Shown: positions 1 through 7,882 of the stretch, piece after piece
How the letters are laid out: each line of letters starts with the position of its first letter
Numbering within the stretch: the first letter of the stretch is position 1
Source: Planctomycetaceae bacterium
GTDB taxonomy: Bacteria > Planctomycetota > Planctomycetia > Pirellulales > Pirellulaceae
Assembly: GCA_020638975.1 (NCBI GenBank)
Contig: JACKHN010000014.1
Span: forward strand, 91,949 to 155,948
Direction of reading: 5' to 3'
Length of the DNA: 64,000 nucleotides
Made by a program: the position numbers and the translations under genes
The notes under the pieces: generated by a model
What the model was told of the DNA's origin: nothing
Database searches by the model: none
What the model saw: the letters and a program-made list of their open reading frames with translations, nothing else

Positions 1-21
1 GTGCCGTCGCCGTGTGCGAGG

Positions 22-816
22 TCAGACTGCGACCGGTGCAGAGATATGTGGATGCGGATCATAATTGACGAGTTTGAAGTCATCGTACTCAAACTCAAAG
101 ATCGACCGCACGTCTGGGTTGATCTGCATGGTCGGGAGCGGACGAAGTTCGCGGCTTAATTGTTCGCGAGTCTGCTCCAAGTGATTGTTATACAAGTGAG
201 CATCGCCAAACGTGTGAACAAAGTCACCTAGTTCTAGGTCGCACACCTGAGCCATCATCATCGTCAGCAAAGAATAGGAAGCGATATTGAACGGCACCCC
301 TAAAAAGACGTCTGCGCTTCGTTGGTAGAGCTGACATGACAGGCGACCGCCAGCCACATAGAACTGAAACAGCAAGTGACAAGGAGGCAACGCCATTTTG
401 GAAACGTCGGCGACGTTCCAAGCGCTCACAATCAAGCGACGCGAGTCCGGATTCGTGCGAATTTGGTCGACGAGTTGTTGAATCTGATCGATTTGCTGGC
501 CGTCGGCTCCGGTCCAACTTCGCCACTGATGACCGTAAACGGGCCCCAACTCACCGTTTTCGTCAGCCCATTCGTCCCAGATTCGAACCCCGTTCTCCTT
601 CAGATAGCGAATATTCGTCGCGCCCTGGAGGAACCACAGCAATTCGTGAATGATTGACTTCAAATGCAGCTTCTTGGTCGTCAGCAGCGGAAATCCCTGG
701 CTCAAATCAAATCGCATTTGGTGCCCGAACACGCTCAACGTGCCGGTCCCAGTGCGATCCTCCTTGGGATGGCCTTCGTCCAGAATTCGTTGCAGAAGTT
801 GCTTGTACTGTTGCAT
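22..816 (-). CDS. thyA: Thymidylate synthase ThyA
   Basis: Converts dUMP to dTMP with methylenetetrahydrofolate in the cytoplasm, for DNA precursor synthesis. The protein follows the E. coli enzyme almost residue for residue: DRTGTGTLSVFG near residue 20, HELLWFLQG near 57, WDEWADENGELGPVYG near 80, and the catalytic Cys146 in MALPPCH, followed by FNIASY and the C-terminal HISAPVAV. I start at the ATG at 816, which gives 264 residues, the same length and Cys numbering as E. coli. An upstream in-frame start at 852 would add 12 residues with no counterpart in the family. It diverges from the ricT-like operon across about 170 bp. Folate partner genes such as folA are not in the window. Confidence 0.97.
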   Translation of the reverse strand: MQQYKQLLQRILDEGHPKEDRTGTGTLSVFGHQMRFDLSQGFPLLTTKKLHLKSIIHELLWFLQGATNIRYLKENGVRIWDEWADENGELGPVYGHQWRSWTGADGQQIDQIQQLVDQIRTNPDSRRLIVSAWNVADVSKMALPPCHLLFQFYVAGGRLSCQLYQRSADVFLGVPFNIASYSLLTMMMAQVCDLELGDFVHTFGDAHLYNNHLEQTREQLSRELRPLPTMQINPDVRSIFEFEYDDFKLVNYDPHPHISAPVAV

Positions 817-984
817 GCAGTGACTTTTACACCGCCGCTGATTCGGTGGCAAGGACTTCCACTGAAGATGTTCTTAAATCTAGCTGCTATCGCGACTTTC
901 CGCAAAACTCGCAGACGACTATACTCGACAACTCGAAGCGGGCGAGTACACAGTCTCGCATTCCTCAACCGGCGGTAATTTTTG

Positions 985-1806
985 ATGCCCAAGTACGTTG
1001 TTCGATTTGGCACGATGAGATCGCTCGGCGTGATGACCACACGCGGGGGCGACTCCCATGATCGCGGTACGCGCGTCGTTGCAAGAACAAATCGCGGCCT
1101 CGAAGCTGGTGAAGTTTTGTGCGAAGCTAGCGAGAATGCAATCGCGAATTTAAAGAACCCAGCGCACGGACAAATCCTGCGGGCGATGTCGGCTGAAGAT
1201 GTGAATGAGGCCTTTCACATTCAGGCCCAAGAAGCCGAAGAGTTTACCAAGTGCAAGCAAATGGTTGCCGAACTTGGTTTGCAAATGGAACTCGTCGATA
1301 TGGAGCATCTGTTCGGTGGCGAGCGGATTGTCATCTACTATCTGGCCGAAGATCGCGTCGACTTTCGAGACTTAGTCAAACAACTCGCTTCCGAATTTCA
1401 AACACGAATCGAGATGCGGCAGATCGGCGTCCGCGACGAAGCCAAGTTGCTGGCCGATTATGGAGATTGCGGGAAGCCCGTTTGCTGCAACACGCATTTG
1501 GACGATATGCCACCCGTATCGATGAAGATGGCGAAGATGCAAAAGGCCACACTTGATCCGACGAAAATTTCGGGACGTTGCGGTCGCTTAAAGTGTTGCT
1601 TGCGCTACGAATACGATACTTACAACGACATGCGGAAGGAGCTTCCACCCGTCGGTGCCGACATTATCACCGGCAACGGACGTGCTCGGATCTTGGGACA
1701 CGAGATTCTCGCGCAACAGTTGCTGATTGAAACGGAAGATCGACGGCGAATGTTGATCGACGCCACGGAAGTGCTTACCGTACTCAAGAAAGAAAAAAAG
1801 AAGTAA
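985..1806 (+). CDS. PSP1-domain protein of the RicT/YaaT family
   Basis: Family members in Bacillus (RicT) form a complex with RicA and RicF that carries iron-sulfur clusters and affects RNA processing by RNase Y; the role here is inferred only. The PSP1 C-terminal domain is clear: QIGVRDEAKLLADYGDCG, then the cysteine cluster CGKPVCC near residue 165, and a second cluster SGRCGRLKCCLRYEY near 195. ATG at 985 is preferred over the TTG one codon upstream. It is the first gene of a tight three-gene run, ending 4 bp before the next start. Length, 273 residues, is normal for the family. No ricA or ricF homologue is next to it. Confidence 0.88.
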   Translation: MPKYVVRFGTMRSLGVMTTRGGDSHDRGTRVVARTNRGLEAGEVLCEASENAIANLKNPAHGQILRAMSAEDVNEAFHIQAQEAEEFTKCKQMVAELGLQMELVDMEHLFGGERIVIYYLAEDRVDFRDLVKQLASEFQTRIEMRQIGVRDEAKLLADYGDCGKPVCCNTHLDDMPPVSMKMAKMQKATLDPTKISGRCGRLKCCLRYEYDTYNDMRKELPPVGADIITGNGRARILGHEILAQQLLIETEDRRRMLIDATEVLTVLKKEKKK

Positions 1807-1810
1807 CTTG

Positions 1811-2269
1811 ATGACTTCGACCACTATGTCAGAAGCCCTGCGACGATTGGCGGAGATTGCGAAGAAGGATGGCCGATATTCGGTCGATGCCTATATCTTT
1901 GTCCAACAATCGCTCGCTTACGCTCAGTTCGAACTCGGCATGGGGCGCCCACGCCCGTTTGGCATGAATGAGGATGACGACTTTGACAACCCACCGCCGG
2001 AAGCGCACCTGACCGGCCAACAGTTGTGCGAAGCGATCCGGTTGTACGCCTCCGAACTCTATGGGTTGATGGCGAAAGTCGTGTTGAACAGTTGGGGCGT
2101 GAAGACCACCAGCGACTTCGGCGAGATTGTCTACAAGCTGATTGAGGTCGGCGAGATGACCAAGTCCGACACGGATCGACGCGAAGACTTCGACGGACAT
2201 TACGACTTCAAAGAAGCGTTCCAGCAAGAATACAAGATCACAATGCTCGAGCCGGACGATTCAGAATAA
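1811..2269 (+). CDS. Minf_1886 family protein (Verrucomicrobia/Planctomycetes-restricted)
   Basis: A 152-residue soluble protein of unknown function. It matches my memory of the Minf_1886 family, known almost only from Verrucomicrobia and Planctomycetes: an N-terminal KKDGRYSVDAYIFVQQSLAY segment, an acidic linker, LTGQQLCEAIRLYASELYG, then VLNSWGVKTTSDFGEIVYKL and the C-terminal REDFDGHYDFKEAF block. No catalytic motif is visible. It lies 4 bp after the ricT-like gene and overlaps the next start by one base, so the three genes are probably co-transcribed. ATG at 1811 or at 1826 could be the start; TTG at 1808 is less likely. Confidence 0.85.
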   Translation: MTSTTMSEALRRLAEIAKKDGRYSVDAYIFVQQSLAYAQFELGMGRPRPFGMNEDDDFDNPPPEAHLTGQQLCEAIRLYASELYGLMAKVVLNSWGVKTTSDFGEIVYKLIEVGEMTKSDTDRREDFDGHYDFKEAFQQEYKITMLEPDDSE

Positions 2270-2442
2270 TGTCGAATCGTAAGCGGCGAGCCAATGCAGC
2301 GGACGAGGCAAGTCATTCGAAGCCAATCTCCGAGGAATCATCGGGGCAACCGCCGCGGCGAAACGTTACGATGCTAACGGTCTGTCTTGTCGCTTTCGCA
2401 GCCTGGATTGCATTCCTTCTCTATGTCGCTGTGTTTGGCTAA
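2269..2442 (+). CDS. Small single-pass membrane protein
   Basis: A 57-residue reading frame whose ATG shares one base with the TAA stop of the preceding gene (TAATG), an arrangement typical of translational coupling. The N-terminal 35 residues are basic and polar (starts MSNRKRRANAADE, ends PPRRN). They are followed by one hydrophobic segment of about 20 residues (LTVCLVAFAAWIAFLLYVAV) reaching the C-terminus, consistent with a tail-anchored or N-in membrane protein. No family recognised. Its position at the end of the ricT-like/Minf_1886 run suggests a linked function, which is inference from context only. Confidence 0.6.
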   Translation: MSNRKRRANAADEASHSKPISEESSGQPPRRNVTMLTVCLVAFAAWIAFLLYVAVFG

Positions 2443-2619
2443 CCAGTTGCCTGCTCGAAAGGCAATTGCGTGACCGAAAGGTCAGCCTGGAGATTCAACT
2501 CATGGTTTGCGGTCGAACCACAAACACCCGCACCGTGAAAAACAGAGGAATCGATTTAGCGACCGCCGTCTGACCAGCAGCGTGGGGGTAGTGGGGCAAG
2601 CGTTGCGATATCTCAGCCT

Positions 2620-2754
2620 CAGGGCTTTTCATTTGTTGATGTTGCACAAGTTGTACGACGGGCCTCCTAGCCCGTCGAATCACGACTTAGATTCATCGAC
2701 GGGCTCGGAGGCCCGTCGTACAAACCTCTCAGTTTGAAAAACTGAAAATCCCTG
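2620..2754. mobile_element. MITE, family 1, copy A (135 bp)
   Basis: Begins CAGGGCTTTTCATT and ends with the near-inverse ACTGAAAATCCCTG, giving terminal inverted repeats of about 14 bp with one mismatch. It is flanked on both sides by the identical 10-bp sequence ATCTCAGCCT (2610-2619 and 2755-2764), a target-site duplication. The interior is a large palindrome with GTACGACGGGC arms. There is no coding capacity. A second copy of equal length lies at 43560-43694. CAGGG ends with 8-10 bp duplications recall ISAs1-family transposons, so mobilisation in trans by such a transposase is plausible but inferred. Confidence 0.85.
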
Positions 2755-2808
2755 ATCTCAGCCTCTGCCAAATGGACACTCGACCTAACGATAGATCAGA
2801 ATGGCAAC

Positions 2809-2899
2809 CTAGTGCTGTGTTACCGCTAAGAATTTGGGTGTCACTGGCCGAGCCAGAAGTGGCACACAACCCGAAGATTAAGCTGTAACCAAGCACTAG
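2809..2899. mobile_element. Small terminal-repeat element, family 3, copy 1
   Basis: Starts CTAGTGCTGTGTTAC and ends GTAACCAAGCACTAG; these pair at 13 of 15 positions. The pairing continues inward (GCTAAGAATTTGGGT with ACCCGAAGATTAAGC), so most of the 91 bp can fold as one hairpin. No clear target duplication was seen. The left half recurs at 21447 with a different interior. Non-coding. Confidence 0.6.
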
Positions 2900-2990
2900 C
2901 GGTATTCCCTACTGTCCGTCCGAGCAGTATGTCCACGTGATTGATGAAGTCAGCGGTTGGGACCGGCTCAACAATAACTTCTTCTTTTGC

Positions 2991-3044
2991 GTAGGGTCCG
3001 CTGTGCGGACCTCAGGGATTCGTGGTCCGCACAGCGGACCCTAC
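2991..3044. repeat. Palindrome with nested mini-hairpins
   Basis: Left arm GTAGGGTCCGCTGTGCGGACC and its reverse complement 3' of a short spacer. Each arm is itself a mini-hairpin (GGTCCG, loop CTGTG, CGGACC). The palindrome is framed by AATAACTTC and GAAGTTATT about 15-20 bp outside. It belongs to the dispersed hairpin module described in the findings. Confidence 0.65.
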
Positions 3045-3332
3045 TCTTGAAATGCCGAAGTTATTTCTGACTTATTTCTTGGCGTGGGCTCGGGAGACCT
3101 GCGCCAAGCGAGGTCGGTGCGAATTGTGCGGGTCATGTCAGTTTCGCGGCGAACTCAACGTTTTATCCTTCCGCAGCGTGGTAGCCGCCGATAGAACTGC
3201 CTAGACCGCAGATGCTGGGCTACGGAGAGCCACGCTTTGTACTGGTCAGCCATTACGAGACCCGATCGGGACCGGAATCGAGAGCGATCCAACAACTCGC
3301 AAACACATCCAAATCGTAGGAATCCGAAGAGT

Positions 3333-4541
3333 ATGGATACTCATCATCAACGCATGACCGGCAAGGTCGTGCGAACCTCGTCCATCGTCACGGCAATCGT
3401 GTTCGCGGCAATTGCCAGCAGCGACACGGCTTTCGGCCAGTTCATTGGGCAAAGCGAGATTGGTGCCACCGGTCTCTCGGACCCCGCGCAGACCGGTGCA
3501 GTGGCATCAGGCCTCGACTCTCACGCTGACGGCATAGCGGCAATGGCCACCAGCGACTTTTCAACCGCCGTTGGCAATACAGCGACGGCGAGCGACGCAA
3601 ATTCCACTGCACTCGGCCATTTTTCCACGGCCAGCGGGCTAGTTTCTACTGCACTCGGCCAAAACTCAACGGCGAGCGGGATAGCGTCTACTGCACTCGG
3701 CCAAAATTCGTCGGCGAGCGGTAGTATAGGTTCGACTGCACTCGGCCAAACTTCGTCGGCGAGCGGTATAGGTTCGACTGCAGTCGGCCAATTTTCGACG
3801 GCAAGCGGAGCACTTTCCACTGCAGTCGGCCAAGCTTCGACGGCAAGCGTAGTAGCTTCCACTGCAATCGGCGGAGGTTCGACGGCAGGCGGAGCAAATT
3901 CCACTGCGCTCGGCGGAGGTTCGACGGCAAGCGGAGAAAGTTCGACCGCACTCGGCCGATCTTCGACAGCAAGCGGAGAAAGATCGACTGCACTCGGCCG
4001 ATCTTCGACGGCAAGCGGAGAAAGATCGACTGCACTTGGGTATTTCTCAAGGGCAACCTTTTCGAACTCGACGGCCATCGGTGCCAATTCGGCGACGACT
4101 AGAGACGATCAAATGGTGTTCGGCACCGCGACCAACACCTACACCGCGCCAGGCATTACCTCGGGTGCCAGCCGCGCGGCGCAAACAGGTCCGCGCGAGA
4201 TCGTAACAAGCGATGCGAGCGGTAACCTCGCGACGGACACGCCGGCAGGATTGGGACTGGCCACGACGACGGACACGATGATGCTGCGACAGGATATCGA
4301 CCGCAACGCGGAAGGTGTGGCCATGGCCATGGCGATGTCGGGCATCCCGAGCATCCTACCCGTGGATGCCACCTACGGCATCTCGGCAAATTACGGCACC
4401 TTCGGCGGCGAGAACGCGATGGCTATCGGGGGTGCGGTCACACTGACCGAAAGCCTGTTCTTCAGTGGCGGCGGAGCGATTGGAATGGGTGGCAATGGTA
4501 CCAGCGGAGGCGGACGAGCAGGGTTTACATTTATTAGGTAG
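3333..4541 (+). CDS. YadA-like trimeric autotransporter adhesin (head repeats plus C-terminal anchor)
   Basis: A predicted 402-residue exported protein. It has an N-terminal signal peptide of about 36 residues ending near DTAFGQ. About 13 head repeats of 14 residues follow (STALGQNSTASGIA type; variants STAVG, STAIG) across residues 70-254, the left-handed beta-roll signature of YadA heads. A short linker and a helical stretch with LRQDIDRNAEGVAMAMAM come next. The last 60 residues resemble a YadA membrane anchor (YGISANYGTFGGENAMAIGG, ending RAGFTFIR). Known relatives are homotrimeric outer-membrane adhesins. I chose ATG 3333 because it directly precedes the signal peptide; a TTG at 3237 adds 32 unsuitable residues. 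The stalk is very short. Ligand unknown. Confidence 0.8.
   Translation: MDTHHQRMTGKVVRTSSIVTAIVFAAIASSDTAFGQFIGQSEIGATGLSDPAQTGAVASGLDSHADGIAAMATSDFSTAVGNTATASDANSTALGHFSTASGLVSTALGQNSTASGIASTALGQNSSASGSIGSTALGQTSSASGIGSTAVGQFSTASGALSTAVGQASTASVVASTAIGGGSTAGGANSTALGGGSTASGESSTALGRSSTASGERSTALGRSSTASGERSTALGYFSRATFSNSTAIGANSATTRDDQMVFGTATNTYTAPGITSGASRAAQTGPREIVTSDASGNLATDTPAGLGLATTTDTMMLRQDIDRNAEGVAMAMAMSGIPSILPVDATYGISANYGTFGGENAMAIGGAVTLTESLFFSGGGAIGMGGNGTSGGGRAGFTFIR
3556..4095 (+). repeat. 42-bp coding repeats (YadA head)
   Basis: About 13 imperfect direct repeats of 42 bp (one of 45 bp) built round TCxACTGCACTCGGC and GCGACGGCAAGCGGA-like words. Two consecutive units near 3960-4035 are almost identical at the DNA level, which suggests recent slippage or unequal crossing-over and possible length variation between strains. 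Confidence 0.85.
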
Positions 4542-4633
4542 TGCGGGGGCGGGAGACCCGCGCACATCGTAAGGCATAAGCTGACAAATCGGGACAGAAT
4601 CGATTGCGGCAGAGCCGCAGAAGGAGCAATCGC

Positions 4634-5230
4634 ATGGAAGCGTCAGTTATCGATGTATCGTCTACGCCACGGCATCGTTCGCTTCAACTCCTGCTGGTGT
4701 GCGGGCTGATAGCCAGTAGCTCTCTGGCAAACAGCGCGAGTGCCCAGACTCCGAATGCGCTGCCCGAGCCTCCCGCCCAAGTGATGCTGATCAAGAATGT
4801 TGTGACGGCAGTCAATCACGGTAACATCACTGGCAACTACACGGTGTTGCGCGACCTGGCTTCCGACGGATTCAAACGCCAAAATACCGCCGCCGATCTG
4901 GCCACGACGTTCGCCAGCTTGCGACAAAAGAAGTTTGACCTCAGTCCAATTCTCGTCACGGAACCTCAACTGACCCAGCAGCCGGGCACGGACCAACACG
5001 GTCGGTTTCATCTGGTGGGTTACTTTGCCACGCGACCGCAAGCGGTTCAGTTCGTCTTGGTATTTCAGCCGGTCAGCGGGGGCTGGATGATCGACGAGAT
5101 TTCGATTGGCGTAAAGCCCATCGAATCGATCGTGCAGCTGCAACCGTCGCCGCAACGACTTCCGCAAGCCGACTCGCGTAGCGCACAGCGTCAGGAACCG
5201 TACTATCAGCAATCTACGCCATCACGTTAG
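4634..5230 (+). CDS. Exported protein of unknown function, possibly NTF2-like
   Basis: A 198-residue protein with a signal peptide of about 38 residues (LLLVCGLIASSSLANSASAQ). The mature part begins with a helix (VMLIKNVVTAVNHGNITGNY), then an alternating beta-rich part with LVGYFATRPQAVQFVLVFQP and GGWMIDEISIGV. That order resembles the NTF2-like/DUF4864 fold; this is a guess from pattern, not a recognised family. The C-terminal 30 residues are Gln/Ser/Pro-rich. The start is fixed by AAGGAG 8 bp before ATG 4634. It follows the trimeric autotransporter by 92 bp on the same strand, so it may be co-expressed. Confidence 0.65.
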   Translation: MEASVIDVSSTPRHRSLQLLLVCGLIASSSLANSASAQTPNALPEPPAQVMLIKNVVTAVNHGNITGNYTVLRDLASDGFKRQNTAADLATTFASLRQKKFDLSPILVTEPQLTQQPGTDQHGRFHLVGYFATRPQAVQFVLVFQPVSGGWMIDEISIGVKPIESIVQLQPSPQRLPQADSRSAQRQEPYYQQSTPSR

Positions 5231-5454
5231 TTTCGAAGTGCTGTAGCCTCGTCGCTGAGTTGCCACTCGGCATCCAATCTTCTACTCGCTGGTTTGCAAC
5301 GCACCCACAGAACGACGACGCTAAGCGGAATGAATCACCGCGGTCTTCAGCAGATGTGTGCCGGCCTCGCGACCGCCTTGGCCAAGGAAGACGCCTTGTG
5401 CGCGTCGGCGGTTAGATCGACCGTGACGCGGAGTGATCTTAACGCGACCACCGA

Positions 5455-5534
5455 CGACTACTGGCGACTCGGGGGCGGCGACGCTGCCGACTTTCGACTA
5501 CTGGCGACTCGGGGGCGGCGACGCTGCCGACTTT
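5455..5534. repeat. Tandem duplication, 2 x 40 bp
   Basis: Two perfect adjacent copies of a 40-bp unit beginning CGACTACTGGCGACTCGGGG, at 5455-5494 and 5495-5534. The second copy contains the stop codon and last residues of the sulfatase on the minus strand; the first copy lies just beyond the stop, so the duplication does not change the protein. Confidence 0.9.
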
Positions 5535-7015
5535 TGAGAATCGTCGTGGACCGGCTGGGCGGCACGATGCGTCGCGAGTTGCTTCTTTAACTGCGCCACG
5601 ACTGCTGGCTTTTCTGTCGCCAGATTCTTTGTTTCCGAAGGATCATCTTCATAGTCGTACAATTCGTATTCGATACTCTCCGGACCGGCGGCCCAGGGTT
5701 TCCATTCGACGAGCCGATAGCGCTCCGTGCGTATCGCCCGCCCCAGACGTTTCCCCTTTGGGAAACAGTGATATGCGTGATCTCGTACAGTCGCTGTTGG
5801 ATTCTTCAGGATCGGAACAAGGCTTCGTCCGTCGATCGGTTGCGGACCGGAAGGTGTCGGCAGGCCGGCGAGCTCGCAAAGCGTTGGATAGACATCGACG
5901 GATTCGACGAGCGATTGCGAACGGCTCTTCGCCTTCGTCACGCCCGGCGCGACGATGACGATGGGGATTCGATTCGCTTGCTCATAATTGGTGTGCTTGG
6001 TCCACATACCGTGATCGCCCAAGTGGTAGCCATGATCGCCCCACAACACGACGATGGTATTGTCGTCCAACTCAAGCCGATTGAGTTCCTTCAAAACGCG
6101 GCCAACTTGTGCATCCATGTAACTCAGCGCGGCGTAGTACCCTTGGATCAGGGTCCGAGTCATTTCTTCGGTCAGCGGCGGCTCGTCGGGAACAGGCTTG
6201 TATTGATTCAGCTCGCCAATCGTTTTACCCGCATAGCTCGGCGCGTCTTGGGGCGGCTGAGTGACTTCGGCTAGCTTCATCTCCTTGGGATCATAAAGAT
6301 CCCAGTACTTCTTCGGCGCGCAGAATGGCAGATGCGGCTTTGTGAATCCGAGGGCTAGAAAGAACGACTGCTCGGAGTCCTTGTAGGCTTGCAATCGCTT
6401 GATGCCTTCCGCAGCGATCCGTCCGTCGGCATACGCGCCGTCATCAACGTCCGCCGCTTCCCAAGCCGCTCCGCGCGGGAGACCTTTCGCAGGCTTGTTG
6501 CTGAACAATGCTTGTTCTTTCGTCAGCTGGCCGTTTGTACTTTCCGGCAGCACATAATCGATCACCTTGTCCGACTGAAACGGCACACTCCACGAAGCGT
6601 CATCGCCAACATTGCCGTGCCCGATATGAAACACTTTGCCGATGCCCGCCGAGTGATAGCCATGCTGCTTGAAGTACTGGGGCAACGTGATGGCATCGGG
6701 GACAGCTCGTCGAAAGTTGTAGCCCAGGCTATAGACACCCAACGAAGTCGAGCGAGCCCCGGTCAGCAGGTTATTACGCGAAGGCGCACAAACCGCCTGG
6801 TTGCAGTACGCCATGTCGAACCGCATGCCGCTGGCGGCCAGCCGATCCAAGTTCGGAGAATGCACCCAGGTGTCGCCGTAGGCACCGAAGGATGGCTTCA
6901 AGTCGTCGACGAGGATTAGGAGTACGTTCGGACGCTCGGCGGCTGTCGCAATGTGGCCGAAAACAACACAAAGCAACACCAAGTGGAAACGCGACATTTG
7001 CCGAGACCCAAACAT
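5498..7015 (-). CDS. Exported sulfatase, iduronate-2-sulfatase type
   Basis: Hydrolyses sulfate esters, probably on sulfated polysaccharide, outside the cytoplasm. A signal peptide (HLVLLCVVFGHIATAA) precedes ERPNVLLILVDDLKPSFGAYG, the metal-binding Asp pair. The formylglycine motif is Cys76-Ala-Pro-Ser-Arg80 followed by NNLLTG. GIGKVFHIGHG, the FTKPHLPF region and WGDHGYHLGDHGMWTK match iduronate-2-sulfatases. The ATG at 7015 has AAAGG 8 bp upstream; ATG 6997 is an alternative. Activity needs a formylglycine-generating enzyme, not seen here. The gene is monocistronic, with a long hairpin repeat in its upstream region (7055-7127). Confidence 0.9.
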   Translation of the reverse strand: MFGSRQMSRFHLVLLCVVFGHIATAAERPNVLLILVDDLKPSFGAYGDTWVHSPNLDRLAASGMRFDMAYCNQAVCAPSRNNLLTGARSTSLGVYSLGYNFRRAVPDAITLPQYFKQHGYHSAGIGKVFHIGHGNVGDDASWSVPFQSDKVIDYVLPESTNGQLTKEQALFSNKPAKGLPRGAAWEAADVDDGAYADGRIAAEGIKRLQAYKDSEQSFFLALGFTKPHLPFCAPKKYWDLYDPKEMKLAEVTQPPQDAPSYAGKTIGELNQYKPVPDEPPLTEEMTRTLIQGYYAALSYMDAQVGRVLKELNRLELDDNTIVVLWGDHGYHLGDHGMWTKHTNYEQANRIPIVIVAPGVTKAKSRSQSLVESVDVYPTLCELAGLPTPSGPQPIDGRSLVPILKNPTATVRDHAYHCFPKGKRLGRAIRTERYRLVEWKPWAAGPESIEYELYDYEDDPSETKNLATEKPAVVAQLKKQLATHRAAQPVHDDSQKSAASPPPSRQ

Positions 7016-7054
7016 AGACTTGCCTTTGAACGTCTGAAGTTGTACGCAGCGGAC

Positions 7055-7127
7055 GGGGTCGGGAGTCTTTTCCGACCAAACATCTTTCGAATTGAAATTG
7101 GTTCGGTCGGAAAAGACTCCCGACCCC
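7055..7127. repeat. Inverted repeat with GGGGTCGGGAGTCTTTT arms, copy 1
   Basis: Arms GGGGTCGGGAGTCTTTTCCG and complement, with the inner spacer also partly palindromic. A homologous element with the same outer arms is at 48363-48435. It lies between the coiled-coil protein gene and the sulfatase start, so it would be in the sulfatase leader. It could serve as a bidirectional terminator-like fold, but no U-run follows. Confidence 0.7.
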
Positions 7128-7141
7128 TTAGCACTCGCGAA

Positions 7142-7699
7142 TCAGTTGCTAAACGGATCTTTGGGCTGGTGAGACGCGGCGCGATCTGACAATTCGAGAA
7201 TCGCCTTCTCGATGCGTTCTAATCGCCCGTCCAGTTCACGGACATGTTGCGACAATTCCTCAACGTGTCGATGAAGGCGTTCATCATGTTGGCCCTCGCG
7301 TTCCGCCAACAGTCGCCGCTCAACGTCGCGTTCGCGCTGTTCGGCTTGGCGCTCGAGATCTTCCGCCAACTCGTTCATGCCGGCGGCGTGAAGATGCTCG
7401 GCAGCGGTACGAATGTGATTTATCTGCTCTCGAGCTTCCTCGTGGCGTTCACCATGCTCGCGTCGCTCGTGATGCTCTGCCAACTCGTCTGCCTTTTCCA
7501 GCAGGCCATGGGCATGCTTACGTAATCGTACAACTTCATCCTCACTGAGCTGTGTGTGACGTTCCTTAACGCGGCGCATTATGGATGCAGCCTCGCCTCG
7601 CAACTCGTCAATCTCACGCTCGTCGGCTCGTGCCGCCATGACAAAATACCCGATGATGCATGCCGACACAGTTAACAACACGGCGATTCTGGTTTTCAT
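7142..7699 (-). CDS. Exported coiled-coil protein of unknown function
   Basis: A 185-residue protein. It starts MKTRIAVLL with a signal peptide of about 26 residues ending near ARADE. The rest is very rich in Glu, Arg and His with heptad-like helices (ERHTQLSEDEVVRLRKHAHG, RRLLAEREGQHDERLHRHVE, ELDGRLERIEKAILEL). No catalytic motif. ATG 7699 is chosen because the signal peptide starts there and AGGA lies upstream; the longer frame from 7762 would put 21 polar residues before it. The many His residues may bind metal, which is speculation. Confidence 0.6.
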   Translation of the reverse strand: MKTRIAVLLTVSACIIGYFVMAARADEREIDELRGEAASIMRRVKERHTQLSEDEVVRLRKHAHGLLEKADELAEHHERREHGERHEEAREQINHIRTAAEHLHAAGMNELAEDLERQAEQRERDVERRLLAEREGQHDERLHRHVEELSQHVRELDGRLERIEKAILELSDRAASHQPKDPFSN

Positions 7700-7882
7700 G
7701 ATGGTTAATCCTGTCTGAGAGCTGACTGGTTCACACGGCGCAGTGTCGCGGGAGTTGAGCAAGAATCCGCACCCTTACGCGTGGTCTTCTGGGCACTATC
7801 ATAGTGCAAACAACGAACCAGCCCAACTGAATCCGCTCCCGAAGCGACAGATCACTCGAAACGAAGATCAAGGTACGCTAGT

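Larger units (their letters stand above)
2443..3332. other. Repeat-rich intergenic region
   Basis: About 890 bp with no convincing gene. It holds two small hairpins just after the operon (TTGCCT/AGGCAA near 2457-2475 and TGACC/GGTCA near 2470-2484), a 135-bp MITE (2620-2754), a second terminal-repeat element (2809-2899), and a palindrome (2991-3044) framed by AATAACTTC and GAAGTTATT. Short frames here translate only repeat sequence. Confidence 0.7.

Noticed and set aside
3022..3204. 60-residue plus-strand frame with several Cys
   Set aside because: Begins inside a palindrome, no ribosome site, no recognisable domain; probably chance.
3521..4087. 188-residue minus-strand frame full of LAVEDRPSAVD-like repeats
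   Set aside because: Exact antisense of the YadA head repeats; the repetitive look comes from the 42-bp units. No ribosome site or independent support.
3556..4095. Possible CRISPR-like array
   Set aside because: Units are contiguous and coding, 42 bp without spacers; this is a protein repeat.
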